From the NCBI GenBank assembly GCA_963978545.1, contig OZ021724.1, positions 100,762,163 through 100,826,162 of the forward strand: a stretch of DNA of 64,000 nt, written 5' to 3'. Positions 22,690 through 34,045 of this stretch are shown here, in pieces. The notes below the pieces were generated by a model. That model was not told the origin of the DNA and ran no database searches. It worked only from the letters and a program-made list of their open reading frames with translations. Origin of the DNA: Linyphia triangularis. Lineage: Eukaryota > Arthropoda > Arachnida > Araneae > Linyphiidae. Both the position numbers and the translations under genes were made by a program. How positions within the stretch are numbered: the stretch's first letter is position 1; the number at the start of each line of letters is the position of its first letter.

Positions 22690-23535
22690 GGATTGAAAAT
22701 AAAATTTTGGGTTGTACACAGCAGAAATGTCAATAGTAGACCTTAATTAGTAATAATGTGCCAAAAAATATATACTCTAGCATTTTACAATGTTTTTCGC
22801 ATTTCCATCCAACTATAAAAGTGAACTGTGATTGGTTAATCTTCCCACCAGCTTCGCAATCCCCGGCGCGTTTTTCTCTTTGCATTGACAATGGAGCAGT
22901 CTATCCAGTTGTTTATCTATATCGATGATCTGTTATAGCTATTAATTTCATGCTGCGTTTCTGCATGAAGAAACGCTAGCATGGCTCTAGATATAAAGGG
23001 GCATGTTCAACGTCTGTCGATTTCCACAAATTTCTTAAGCTGTTGGGTCGATACATCCGGAGACATGCCCCATCGTTCCAGTTGATACCTCTTCCCACGG
23101 TCTCTGCGCAGTGTCCTTTAAGAAGATGCATCTTCCAGTCACTGCTCGCCGGTAAGAAACTCAATCATGATCCTGCGCAATTTCCTATGGAGTCCCAAGT
23201 ATAAACATCGGAATTTGTTTTGAAGAAGTGTTCAGCTTCCCTCGTACTGTCTTCTTTTTCGACTTCCTTGGTTTCAGGTTCAGCTTCATGGAGTTTAGGG
23301 CTTCTGATGGATGACAAGTGGATGACATCCGACCGGATATTTCTATTTAATTTTCCGGTGATTGCACTTAAGGAGTCTGCCCTTCAGGAGTATGTTGTAG
23401 ATAGAGTTAGTTATAAGATGGCCGTTAAAAAAGTGAATATAATAAACACTTTAAATTTTAAATTACGCGAAATATTTATTAATTTATTAGAAATTCAATT
23501 TTTCTTTGCTGTGGATGCGATTCAATATAGCTTCA
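22690..23535. other. Unassigned stretch with small hairpin
   Basis: 22949-22983 holds a hairpin (CATGCTGCGTTTCTGCATG then AAGAAACGCTAGCATG). ORFs at 22976-23164 (minus) and 23220-23540 (plus) show no recognised domain; the second starts with a non-ATG codon. Confidence 0.35.
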
Positions 23536-23536
23536 C

Positions 23537-23720
23537 TTGACTTGCAACAAAGCTGCATGCAGTTGGCCGCGTGAAAATACTCCAAATTGATGCCAACGTT
23601 ATTAAATGACTGGCCTTGAGCTTTGGGAGTTCATTGTAAGAGCGTACTCAGGAAGTATTGGAAATTGGCGGCGTTTGAATATCGATGTTAGCTGCTGATC
23701 TTTAACTGTGACTGCAACTT
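23537..23720 (-). pseudogene. Helitron Pif1-like helicase remnant (C-terminal motifs)
   Basis: The minus strand reads, in two alternating frames, FKRRQFPILPEYALTMNSQS, then QGQSFNNVGINLE, then VFSRGQLHAALLQVK. This matches the order and spacing of the final helicase motifs of Pif1-type proteins carried by Helitrons (a KRRQFP-type block, AMTINKSQGQ-type block and the VFSHGQLYVALSRV-type block). Two small compensating frameshifts and lost residues show it is dead. No Rep nickase part, 5' TC end or 3' CTRR hairpin could be identified nearby; the region to the right is overlain by the inverted-repeat cluster. Family recognition rests on motif memory, not a search. Confidence 0.7.
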
Positions 23721-23778
23721 CTGGATAGTGCTTGGTTATTGACTTGAAGGCCTAACAATCATCATAGAGATCTATATT

Positions 23779-24927
23779 GGTCTTTATTGTACAGAGCCCC
23801 TCCTGTGGTAAACACGATCCACAGTAAAGACCCCAAGGCTAGCCACTGATGTGGCTCAGTATAACAAGTTCCATAGGGCCTTATTATACAGAGCCACTCT
23901 AGTGGCAAACGCGCACACCACTTCAGTCACTCAGACAAGCCACTCTAAGCAATACATGCAATACTATAGGTCATATTATACAGCTCCACCCCTTCTGCCC
24001 ACTGCTGTGGCTCAGCATAATAAGCCCCATAGTACTGCATGTATCGTTTAGGGTCTGAGCACCACAAGCGACAGACGCAACCTCTAGTTACATCAGTGGC
24101 CAGTATAATAAGCTCCATAGGATTGCATGTTTCGCTTTGGGTCTGAGCACCACAAGCGACAGAAGCAACCTCTAGTTACATCAGTGGCCAGTATAATAAG
24201 CTCCATAGGATTGCATGTTTCGCTTAGGGTCTGAGCACCACAAGCGACAGACGCAACCTCTAGTTACATCAGTGGCCAGTATAATAAGCTCCATAGGATT
24301 GCATGTTTCGCTTTGGGTCTGAGCACCACAAGCGACAGAAGCAACCTTTAGTCACAGTAGTGGCACAGCATAATAAGCTCCATAGGATTGCATGTTTCGC
24401 TTTGGGTCTTAGCGACCCAGGAGCTTATTATATCCTACGGAGCTTATTATACATACGTAACCTCTAGCCACAGCAGTGACTCAGTGTAATATATAAGCTC
24501 CTTAGGATTGTATGTTTCGCTTTGGGTCTGAGCTACCCAGGAGCTTATTATATCCTATGATTCTTATTACACTATGGAGCTTATTATACACACGCAACCT
24601 CTAGCCACAGCAGTAGTCCAGTATAATAAGCTCAATAGGATTTCTACGTTTCGCTTCGAGTTATTTGAGCGATTGAAGCGGTGGCGCGCGTTCTCTACTT
24701 GAGTGGCTCTGTATAATAAGGCCATACGGAGCTTATTATACTGGATGTATTGCATATTTTACTTAGAGTGGCTTGTCTGAGTGACTGAAGCGGCGGTGCG
24801 CGTTCGTCACTCGAGTGGCCTTGTATAATATAGCCTATAGTATTACATGTTTAGCTTAGAGTGGCTTGTCTGAGCGATTGAAGGGTGGCGCGCGTTCGCC
24901 ACTCGAATGACTCTGTATAATAAGGCC
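23779..24927. mobile_element. TTATTATAC inverted-repeat cluster A
   Basis: It starts with a partial unit (23779-23875). The main block (23876-24927) opens GGGCCTTATTATACAGAGCC and closes GACTCTGTATAATAAGGCC. Subterminal CCACTCTAGTGGC / GCCACTCGAATG motifs follow the ends. The interior has four to five direct units of 88-89 bp (GTCTGAGC at 24052, 24141, 24229, 24317) and many inverted TATAATAAGCTCC / GGAGCTTATTATA pairs. No protein is encoded. Comparison with 34154-34415 suggests a MITE expanded by internal tandem duplication. Confidence 0.65.
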
Positions 24928-24929
24928 TT

Positions 24930-25840
24930 AGCAACTTCCCCTCAAACTATTTCGAATGTGTTTGTTACTATGGTAAACTATTAGGTAGTATAGATGGAAG
25001 GGAGAGGGGGGGGGGGCGGGATTATTCAATTGGCTACATCTACTTGCAAACCAGAAACCGCTTAAACGCTATCCATAACTTGAAGTTAGAAATAAGCGCT
25101 TCAAATCAATAATCATCCACTATCCAGAAGTTACAGCTATAGGTCACTGTAACTGATTAAGTTAACTAACCGAACGTCACAATTTTAAATTCGTTAAGAT
25201 ATAATAGCGAGGTGTACGCCGCATTTCAGTTCACGAGCGAGCGAAATGAGCTCTCTATCCTATATTGATCCTAATTCTATGGGAAGGTCTAATGAAAAAT
25301 CCTTTAAAGTAGTCTTGCAGTTCTCGCCAATCCAAATCTAGCGATCGCTCACGAGAAAATCTAATAAGTTCGGTGGAGGTGCAATAAATAATGCCTTTTG
25401 AGAACGGAAACGACATCCCTTCCGAAATGCCCCGAGATTATTTACGGTAAAACACGTCGGCGTATGCAGAATTCTTGGTAGTCACGCGAAATCCGCTAAA
25501 TGAAGTCATTTCCACTAATTGGGACTTCTAATAGAAGAATTATTCGCTTGTACTGGGGGGGGGGGGGGGGAAGTGTTTTCGATTCCAGATGCCAGCGGTT
25601 TGAGTTGGGTCACGGAAATGTTCTCTCCTTTAGAAATGGTGTGCATATTAGTTTAGTTGGGAGGGACTGTGAAGGGAAATAGAATAGTATCCTGGAATTG
25701 AACTTGTATATCACGTGGTATTGGATAATTTCTCTTGAGTGATATGGGTGAGTTTGGAATTTAAAACCTATGTTGTAATATGATCCATAAAAAAAGTTTT
25801 TAATATGAATCCTTTGTATGCATTGACAATTTTTATTTTC
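24930..25840. other. Unassigned stretch with two poly-G runs
   Basis: G runs occur near 25008-25015 and 25555-25570. No gene recognised. Confidence 0.35.
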
Positions 25841-25844
25841 ATTA

Positions 25845-26490
25845 ACAAAGCGTCTTATCTGTTGCTAGCGTGTGCTGGGTTTTGGCATCTAATTTTAACC
25901 CTTTGCACTCCAGTGGCGCCTCTCAGGCGCCACACGATTGGATGCCACGAGAGGACCATTAGGTGTGATGCGGAAATTCGATGCAATTCCAATGACTGTG
26001 TTTAGTTTCTATGAAGCAAATCCATAAACACCAGCCGAACCTAAAATGTCTCGAGTTGCTGATTCCTCCTCGCGAAAAAGGCATGGAGTGCAAAGGGTTA
26101 AATATTTCAAATCAACTCTATCAGCAAAATATGTGGTAATCTACTTTTCAAAATTTATTTATTGAAAATGAATGTGAATTTATGCACTCGCCACCAAATA
26201 TCTTTTATTTATTCTGATTAAAAGAATTTTATTATTTATTTATTAAAAAAAATTTTTGGCAACAGGAAAGAGTTTCTTCCATAATCGGTTAAATGCTATT
26301 TCAGCGCAATTTTGTTTATTAGTATCACGTAAAAGCGGCCTTTTAGCGACAGTGACAGGCGTCAAAGTTTGATAGAATGCATTTTCATCGATATCGAATC
26401 TATCTGCCAAATTTCAGACCGATTGGATGACGGCAAGGAGGTTTATTAGGTCTTCGCAGATTTGCCCTTCCATCGACATACCCATAATTA
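25845..26490 (+). repeat. Rep-1 copy, split by a piggyBac-like MITE
   Basis: It matches the copy at 15045 from GCGTGTGCTGGGTTTTGGCA onward: the TTTATTTATT-rich middle, TGGCAACAGGAAAGAGTTTC, the duplicated GATTGGATGACGGCAAG module and TTCCATCGACATACCCA. The 199-bp MITE at 25899-26097 interrupts it at TTAA. Confidence 0.65.
25899..26097. mobile_element. piggyBac-like MITE, 199 bp, TTAA duplication
   Basis: The ends are CCCTTTGCACTCCA and TGGAGTGCAAAGGG (14-bp perfect inverted repeat), flanked by TTAA at 25895-25898 and 26098-26101. A hairpin GTGGCGCC-TCTCA-GGCGCCAC (25913-25933) lies just inside the left end. It sits in Rep-1; the copy at 15045 shows the site unfilled with a single TTAA. TTAA target and CCC..GGG ends are the piggyBac signature. 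No ORF. Confidence 0.88.
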
Positions 26491-26532
26491 TTATTGTTCC
26501 TTTTTCTCTTAACCATTTCGACCCGACTTTTG

Positions 26533-26740
26533 CATGCTTAAAGTTTCTACTTTCCCATGCTTAAAGTTTCTACTTTCCCATGCTTAAAGTTTCTACTTTC
26601 CCATGCTTAAAGTTTCTACTTTCCCATGCTTAAAGTTTCTACTTTCCCATGCTTAAAGTTTCTACTTTCCCATGCTTAAAGTTTCTACTTTCCCATGCTT
26701 AAAGTTTTTTTTTACTGTGCTTAAATTTTTTTACTTTCCC
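26533..26740. repeat. 23-bp minisatellite
   Basis: Seven perfect units beginning CATGCTTAAAGTTTCTAC (at 26533, 26556, 26579, 26602, 26625, 26648, 26671), then two degraded units with T-run expansion. The perfect identity suggests recent amplification. Confidence 0.95.
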
Positions 26741-26750
26741 GATTCCTGGA

Positions 26751-26936
26751 GCCAAACAAACGGTGTAGTGGTTAGCGTGCTAGCTTCTAGACCGCGAGGT
26801 TGCGGGGTTCGAGTCCCGTGTTCGGCATGGGTGTTTGTAAATGCGTGTTGGCTTGTGTAATGACGAATGTTTCGGCGCATTATAGCCCTCGTGTTGCTGA
26901 CGGCGCCAGATAATCTGAATACAACCAACCAACCAA
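26751..26936 (+). mobile_element. SINE-A copy 3
   Basis: It has the full head (one changed base, GCCAAACAAACGG), B box GGGTTCGAGTCC and (CCAA)4 tail. A perfect 13-bp duplication CCCGATTCCTGGA lies at 26738-26750 and 26937-26949. Confidence 0.9.
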
Positions 26937-27218
26937 CCCGATTCCTGGAAATCTCCTGGTACAATATATCCCAGTCAGTGTTTAAAATGTGGTAAATAAT
27001 TTCTTTACCGAAAAAACTAGTCACAATTGTCTTTTGAGCAAATTTGCTAAAACGGATAATGGAGTTTACTTGATTTTTAATCTAAAATAATTAAACTATT
27101 TAGTATACATTCATAATAAACTGTAAGTATAAAACTATTTCATGCCAAATATCGACCGGAACAATACTTTTCAAACTTCAGCTTATTTTTTATTTATTAT
27201 TATTATTTTCTTCTAATG

Positions 27219-27441
27219 GCGTGCTCAAGTACTTACAGTCACTAATTTAGTTCTCGTAGTCACTTGGCCACTACAAGGCCGGTAACGATGGTCACTTGTG
27301 AAGGGGCCCCCAGTGGGAGGGCTATCGTTGCCCCTAACTTAGGACACCCACTTGTTACATCCATGTCTTACCCCGGATTCGAACCAAGACCCACCAGCAT
27401 GGTATAGTCTGATGCGCTAACCACTATACTAAATGGGCGAC
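27219..27441 (-). mobile_element. SINE-C (third tRNA-like SINE family)
   Basis: Read right to left: GTCGCCCATTTAGTATAGTG, A-box-like TAGTGGTTAGCGC, B box GGTTCGAATCC, then a 150-base body different from SINE-A and SINE-B, ending in an (AAT)n-rich tail at 27190-27218. Only one copy in the window. The tRNA-like head has a non-tRNA body, so it is not called as a tRNA gene. Confidence 0.65.
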
Positions 27442-27681
27442 TGCTTTTGTACGTCGATGACTAATTTTAGGATAATAAAAATAAAGATTTTCTAAATTTG
27501 GAGCTAAATGCAATAGCATAAAACTAAATCAAATGTTTCCTTGGCATTTTGTTAAAAAAAAATTCACAGCTTATTCCCCTATCCCAACAAAATTCGTTTA
27601 AAATATTGTGCTGCGTAACTTTCCAATTCTTCCCTCCAAAACATTGTTTAGCTCAATCATCAACGCATACTAGAGTACTTA

Positions 27682-28032
27682 TACTAAACTCCAACTTAAC
27701 TTGACATCACTTAGACGATAGATCTTCACCGTGCTCATAGGCAATTAATCCATTTTAGCGGAGTGAAGACATAATTCTCGCCAAACCTTATAGCCTTTTG
27801 TTCTCTGCAGGGTTGCTGGACTCAGTTTCCTAGCCTGATTATTTCTTGTGGGACGGGAGAAAAATGAAAAGGGAATGGGGTGATACAGTATTCCTGTCCA
27901 TCCCGTTTGTCGAACAAAAGGCTATATGGTTTGGCGAGCATTATGCTTTCACGCCGCCAAAATGGATAAATTGCCTATGATCACGGTGACGATCTACCGT
28001 CTAGTGATGTCAAGTTAAGCTGAAGTTTAGTA
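27682..28032. mobile_element. Fold-back MITE copy 1, long form
   Basis: The ends are TACTAAACTCCAACTTAACT and AAGTTAAGCTGAAGTTTAGTA (inverted), and the arms pair over about 150 bp (CTAGACGGTAGATC, CGCCAAACC, AGCCTTTTGTTC and their complements). The centre (GCTGGACTCAGTTTCC ... CATCCCGTTTGTCG) is unpaired. A left TA is present; the right TA has become CA. Same orientation as copy 2; copy 3 is the same form inverted. No ORF. Confidence 0.85.
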
Positions 28033-29985
28033 CAGTGAATGAGATGCCACTGTAAAACCATCTTTTCCTTTCATGTTGTCGCTAGGCAGAAAAGCTATTC
28101 GCAACGAATTTGATCACACATGATTGAGCGACTTTTAAAATCACCATTGATTTGAATTCGGCCTTTGTAAGAAAACCAAGTCACTGCCATTCCTTTACGT
28201 AAGAAAACTGGTTCGATTTTTATTCCTTAACTTTCTCGGAGAAGGTATACTAAATTCCACAAAAGTTGTAAAATATATCTAACAAAACATTCAACATTTT
28301 CCCCTTTACGAGTCGGTGAGATGAAGGGATGTTAAACATCTAAAACTTTCTGTTTCTAATACAGTCTTTCAAAAGTGTTCAACAACTTTGCTTTAAGAAT
28401 GTTTTAACTGGCGCAATTAGATTCTTTAAACAGTAAATTTTATCCTGGGAAAAACCTAGGTATGTGATTTTCTCTCACGGTGGACAATATTTTACATTCC
28501 TTTTAAAGCCCAGGTACATGAACCCTCTTTCAACCAGCATTTCAAACATGTGGTGAATAAATTGGCCAATTGTTATTTAGTTAATTAATTTGACGATTGA
28601 GTAAACGAAGAAGGGGAGACGAAAATGTTCTCACAATTCTATTTCGTGCTGTTAAAAATAAGAGAAAATCTCACATGGGGTGATGTCACACATGTTAACT
28701 TTTCCTCCGAGATTAATGAGACGTTGTAACAAGACACAATTTAATTGTAAAACTAAAATGACATTAAGAAATCTGCGTCTTAAGTTAAAAACTCCTAAAT
28801 GTAAAAGTATTCTAACATGAACTTTTCTGGTTAGCACTTAGAAACTAATCTTTTTGTATCATTCAATTGCTCAAGTTATTGGATAATACAAACCTATGCA
28901 ACAATAAAAAAAATGTATAATTTCAATGGACGAACGCAAAAGCGTCGTAGTATGCATTTTAATTTTTTTGGATTCAGGACTTTTTAACTTATGACGGCAG
29001 AAATGTTGCACAACATTTTAGATTTTGTTGCATAATAATAAAAGAGCCTTCTTTGTTAGCATAAGGTTGGATGGATCTTGAATCTATAGTAATGTTACTT
29101 TACATTTCTACCAGTGTTCTACCGACTCCAATTCAAACTCTCTCCAAGACACTTCAAACTCTCGCCTTCCGTCCCCTGGACTTTATTACACGCCTTCTAT
29201 TTGCATGTTCCAAGCAATTAAAGCCTCCCCCAATTGCAAACGATAACGAACCCTAGCACCCCCTTCCACAGGCTTTGTCAGAAAATGAAAACGGAATCCG
29301 CTCCCAAGACTCTCTCTCTCTCTCTCATGTCTCCAATTATATAGGTTATGGCAAGAGTTTGGAGTTGTAATTTGTGACCGGTTTTATTGTTGCAGCAGGA
29401 CATTCGTGACCGGAGGATTTGCACAATGTGCTTAGTAGAGGAGGAGGGGGGGGGGGGGACTTTGGATGTTTATCTTTTAAATAGGGGAGAGTGGTTCTGA
29501 TCTTTTACGAGAATCAAGAATCGCTTTTCGAACGTACTCACTAGACACGCGTCGAACGTTTTGGGGGAGGGAGGTTTAATTGTTTAGTTGGAAGGGATGG
29601 GAGAAATCAGAATGTGACGGGGGGGGAGGTATCGGCAGAAGTTTATTCGCTGGACCAACGGTTGGTGAAGTTGATAGGGTTGAGGAGATAGGTGATCTCG
29701 ATGTTGATGGTCGTTGGAGCATGAGTCGCCTGATTGGGTATGGGGAATTGAATGGGATGATGGGTGGTGACCATAGAGAATGAATGGCGATTATTCTTAA
29801 TAGAAGTTGGTGCGCGAAAGGTGGCTGTTGGTTTCCTGTTGGTGTGGTGGGTTTGTGATGATGGTGATGGGGAATCAAGGAGGGAAGTTGTGTACACTTT
29901 GGTTTTTGGATGTTTTCGCTCTGGCTCTGTAACTGGAGAGTTATATAAGATAAAACATGATCTGAGGATGTTAAATTGAGAGTAG
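28033..29985. other. Unassigned stretch, GC-richer from 29080
   Basis: Contains (CT)n at 29311-29325, G runs near 29446-29458 and 29619, and short ORFs up to 134 codons (minus, 29643-30047) which run into the repeat cluster at 29991 and are not credible. Confidence 0.35.
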
Positions 29986-29990
29986 CTTAA

Positions 29991-30652
29991 GAGCCTTACT
30001 ATACAGAGCCACTCGACTGGTGAACATGCACAACCGCTTCTAGCCACTGCTGTGGCTCAGTATAAAAAGCTCTATAGGATTGCATGTTTCCCTTTGGGTC
30101 TGACCGACCCAGGAGCTTATTATATCCTATGCAGCTTATTATACACACGCGACCTCTAGCCACAGCAGTGGCTCAGTATAATATATAAGCTCCATAAGAT
30201 TCCATGTTTCTCTTTGGGTCTGAACGACCCAGGAGCTTATTATATCCTGTGGAGCTTATTATATCCTATGGAGCTTATTATAATATGGAGCTTATTATAC
30301 ACACGCAACCTCTAGCCACAGCAGTGGCTCAGTATAGTATATAAGCTCCATGGAATTGCATGTTTCGCTTCGAGAGGCTTGACTGAGCGACTGAAGCGGT
30401 GGCGCACGTTTGCCATCCGAGTGGCTCTTTATAATAAGGTCCTAAGAGCCTTATTATATAGAGCGACTCGAGTGGCGAACACGCGCCACAGCTTCAGTCG
30501 CGCACACAAGCCACTCTACACTAACCATGCAATCCTATGGAGCTTATACTGATCCATAGCAGTGGCTAGAAGTCGCATTCGTGACGAGAGCTGACCCTAT
30601 CCTCGCTTCTTGTGGCGCGCGTTCGCCACTCGAATCGCTCTGTGTAATAATT
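29991..30652. mobile_element. TTATTATAC inverted-repeat cluster B (two units)
   Basis: The first unit, 29991-30442, opens GAGCCTTACTATACAGAGCC and closes GGCTCTTTATAATAAGGTCC. The second, about 30445-30652, opens GAGCCTTATTATATAGAGCG and closes GTTCGCCACTCGAATCGCTC. The interior again has TATAATAAGCTCC blocks and 'GACCCAGGAGCTTATTATAT' segments in both orientations. Confidence 0.6.
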
Positions 30653-30654
30653 AT

Positions 30655-31175
30655 TTTGAGAAACCTTAACCTTTTATTTACTGATGGACTTAGTCTCATC
30701 AAGTTTTTCATAGTACTGTATTTATTGAAACGCTTCGAGACCCATTGGGATTTTGAAGCGACTTCTATGAAGTTCGTTCTTCATTTGGTTAAATGTGCCA
30801 GCACAAGCTTATTTCTCTGTATATGCAAACACATGGACGATTTCCAATCTTTCATCTTGACCTTACGTCGTCTTATGTACTTGCCTCTAGCAAGCTTCCG
30901 AAGAGAAATAAGCTTGAGCTTTCATTCACCAATTGAAGAAGAAACTTCGCAGAAGTGGACTTCAAACTCCCGATGGATCTCAAAGCGTTTAAATTAATAC
31001 AGTACCATGAGGTCCCGTCAGTATACCTCTCCTCATCTTTGCTACGTAATGGTTACCAATACATCTAACTAGTTAGGGTGGAAGTTGCTAATTAAGATCT
31101 CTATGGTGATTATTAAGCCTTCTTCGCCTTCCAGTGAATAACCAAGCATGCACTATACAGAAGTAGTTGTAGTTA
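30655..31175. other. Unassigned stretch
   Basis: A forward ORF (30581-30997) begins within the repeat cluster at a non-ATG codon and has no recognised domain. Confidence 0.35.
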
Positions 31176-31179
31176 GAGA

Positions 31180-31355
31180 TCAGTACAAGACCGTAGACAG
31201 GGGGGACGGGACACCCCCCCCCCCCCTCTCCCCGATATTGTGTGAAATCTTGTTTTACCACTTCCTCCTTCTTATTTTTGTGTAACTTGTTATATGTGTT
31301 TAATAAAATCTTCGACCATAAGCCCCCCTGAAAGAAAATCCTGGCTACCGGCTTG
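31180..31355 (+). repeat. Rep-7, copy 1 (hAT-end-like)
   Basis: GACCGTAGACAGG, a poly-C run, then GTGTGAAATCTTGTTTTACC, TTTGTGTAACTTGTTATATG and AAAGAAAATCCTGGCT. The same blocks, inverted, are at 40549-40712. In that copy the end reads CAGGGCTGTAGACAGG, which resembles a hAT terminus. Confidence 0.55.
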
Positions 31356-31359
31356 GATC

Positions 31360-32980
31360 AGCGGTTCTAACTGTAGTGCACTTGTGGAAGGAGTTGGATT
31401 TGCCAAATTAAGTCATTCCATAGTAAATTTCATGTTGTACTATAAGCATCCTAATACCATTGTTTGAGATGCCTGCATAAAAACTGATTTCTAAAAAGTT
31501 AGTCAACAACTTGACTTCGTTGGAAGTTGTCCCATGTGCAGAAATAGCGACGGCGATCTTTCTTTGGGCGTTGGCGGATTTAACATGTTTGGGAAAAAGT
31601 TGGACAGTTTGGTCAGTCAAAACCAGTTATAACTAATTTCCCCCCCCCCCTGACACCCGTGACTTTTTCTTAGCGCTTACCATGAACCCACAAGCAAAGT
31701 TCTTTGTTTTTTGAACTCGGATCGGAAGTGTCGATTATATTAGGTGAAATCTTGTTTCTTGATTGTTCGCAAAAAAGGCGAAGCGAATTAATGATACACT
31801 GTCCACCGAATCAACAAACCAGAAGAGGCCGACCCCCACAAAAGAGGTCGAGTTCCCCAGAACAAAAAAGAAAAGGTAGCATCCACAACCCGCTAACAGT
31901 TACCAACCGCCATTTGCATAATTGAGTAACCTTGCATAACAAATTACAGCGTCGCCATTTTTTTTTCTTTTTTTTTTTTCGTTCGCTTCGGCAAAGAAAC
32001 GACCACTTAAGTGGTTAATATTCCTTTCCTGACAGGATCTATGCTCGTTATCGGAAGAAAGAATCGCAGTATCGCCCAGATGGACCATCCCAAACGCACA
32101 GCGGGGGGTGGCAGGCATAAGTGACCTAACTTGCCCATCCATCATTCGTATCAAATAATATGAATCAGATTCTGACATGAGTGCTGCCCCCCCCCCCCCC
32201 CCCCTCCTACAAATCCCGCTGTGAACTCTTCCTTTCCCTTTCCCTCCTCCCCCATCCGGAAAAAATGAGGACTACTTTGAGTTATTAAACATCTGTCACT
32301 TTGTTGCAACAGTCGGCGGCCAATGGTATGTTTGTTTATAATTGCCCTTACTATCTTTCTAGGGGGTGATGTATATTTTTTCTTTTTTATGATTTGTGAA
32401 ATTGCGGAAAGATTTCTTTGGCTGTAATTTGTCGTTATCTTTTTGGTGAGTGTTTCTGTCAGTGTGAGTTCCTTTGGCAGAACCAACAGTATCTTCGGTG
32501 TGGCTGACGAATTCGACGAAATTTTTTTCGCTTGTTTGTAATTGTTTAGTGATATCGTGGAGGTGATAGTGGTAGTTGATGACAATCCTGTATTTACCAG
32601 GCATATTAGATAGCCTTGTCACTCAAATGTGGTGGATATAGAACATAAAATATTGGGATTCTCTCAAGAAGAGGTGCAATTTTGTATAGTTGAAAATAAA
32701 TCTTTTATTTAAAAAAAAAAAAGTTAAATAACTCGTGTTATTTTTCTCCAGACCACAGATTAGTTGAATTGTGAGATCCACTAGGCTGTTCTATATGCAT
32801 TAACCCTTGTCTTCGTGACAGCTCACTAAAAAACTAATGAACTATTCAAAATCAATCAATGTTAACGTTTTTTTTTTTTCAATATTTGGTAGTTTTTAAC
32901 TTAGTTTAGATTTTGTTTTAAAACATAATTTAAGAACTTGGTATAAAAATTCTTTTTAAAAAGAATTTTTTTAATTTTTT
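31360..32980. other. Unassigned stretch with C runs
   Basis: C runs at about 31639-31650 and 32187-32204 (18 C). Minus-strand ORFs at 32151-32622 overlap in two frames, start at non-ATG codons or run through the C run, and show no domain. Confidence 0.35.
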
Positions 32981-32984
32981 TTTT

Positions 32985-33141
32985 AGCATGTACAAAACGT
33001 TGAAAAACATAGGCAATAAAACATGCCTGATGCCTATAGTGCAGCTGTATCATTTGTATTTTCAAAAAGCGAATGGTACAACTGCATTATAGGCACCAGG
33101 CGTGTTTTGTTGCGTATGTTTTCCGACGTTTTGTACATGCT
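32985..33141. repeat. Strong inverted repeat / hairpin with 65-bp arms
   Basis: The left arm 32985-33049 (starting AGCATGTACAAAACGT) and right arm 33077-33141 are inverted copies matching at 57 of 65 positions by eye, with a 27-base loop. In RNA, four of the eight mismatches would be G:U pairs. The pairing continues weakly outward through AAAGAATTT / AAATTCTTT. It could be a small MITE or a long hairpin transcript; no flanking duplication was identified. Confidence 0.75.
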
Positions 33142-33144
33142 AAA

Positions 33145-33390
33145 AAATTACAAATTCTTTTTAAATGTATCACCTAATAAACGAATTATTATTTATATAC
33201 TTACAAGATTTTAAAAATGTTCAAACGCTTCTGGAATAATTTAAATTATGAATTTAACTTCACTCGATGAGAATTAGTCTAAAAATGCATAGAAACTGGC
33301 ATAGTAACGGATTGCTTAGACTAAATTGAAAACCATGACGTCATTCCACGTACAGCTTTTATTAAGATTTAACCCAAGAGAATTCGAATG
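33145..33390. other. Unassigned spacer
   Basis: Nothing recognised. Confidence 0.35.
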
Positions 33391-33394
33391 CATG

Positions 33395-33866
33395 AGATTG
33401 TATCTCGTTCAAATTAAATATTTCCTGAAATTGCTTATTCTCACATGCGAGTTCTCTTCCCTTTATGTTAAGAGGAAGACCTAGTAAAGACCATTTCCTA
33501 TACTATCTATGTCATAATATTCTAACCCAGTGCATTTGGAAACTACTTTCTGTAAAATCTTGAAATTTGGTGAGTATGTACAAAAACGATCACTTAATGA
33601 AATGACATAAATTGTTTTCATTTAATGTCTATCGATCAAAAATGAAAATTAAAATGGCAATAGCCAAAACCAGGTGGAGCCACTGCATATGCATTGGCGT
33701 AAGGATTTCAAACATAAAATGAAATATAGTAGACGCTATTTTCGAGTTTTTAATTTATGGCATTTCATTAAGTGATCATTTTCGTTCTTACTCACCAAAT
33801 TTCATGGTTTTCTCCAAAGTAGTTTCTAAATGCACTGGGTTAGAAGACTGTAACATAGGGAGAATA
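33395..33866. repeat. Rep-4 copy 2 with inverted arms
   Basis: The left arm (about 33474-33613: CCCAGTGCATTTGGAAACTA ... CACTTAATGAAATGACATAA) and right arm (about 33748-33863: CATTTCATTAAGTGATCATT ... CTAAATGCACTGGG) are inverted copies. The centre holds AACCAGGTGGAGCCACTGCA, shared with 44445 and, inverted in sense, 14055. A fold-back element is likely. Confidence 0.65.
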
Positions 33867-34045
33867 GGGTTGGTTGTTTTCAGATTATCTGGCGCCGTCA
33901 GCAACACGAGGGCTATAATGCGCCGAAACTTTCGTCATTAGACAAGCCAACATACATTTACAAACACCCATGCCTAACACGGGACTCGAACCCGCAACTT
34001 CGCGGTGTAGAGTCTAGCACGCTAACCACTATACCGTTCGGTCGG
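33867..34045 (-). mobile_element. SINE-A copy 4
   Basis: Complete from the GGTTGGTTGTTTTCAG tail to the CCGACCGAACGG head, B box GGGTTCGAGTCCCG. It lies directly at the edge of Rep-4; no clear duplication was found. Confidence 0.85.

Noticed and set aside
26760..26835. tRNA gene from perfect B boxes in SINE-A heads
   Set aside because: The acceptor and anticodon arms do not pair properly, the same head recurs 14 times with a fixed 110-bp body, and copies are flanked by target duplications.
29643..30047. 134-codon minus-strand ORF
   Set aside because: It starts inside the TTATTATAC cluster, and a second frame is open over the same low-complexity DNA.
30581..30997. 138-codon forward ORF
   Set aside because: It begins with a non-ATG codon inside the inverted-repeat cluster and has no recognised motif.
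32151..32585. 144-codon minus-strand ORF
   Set aside because: It starts at a non-ATG codon, includes a poly-Gly tract from an 18-base C run, and another frame is open over the same bases.
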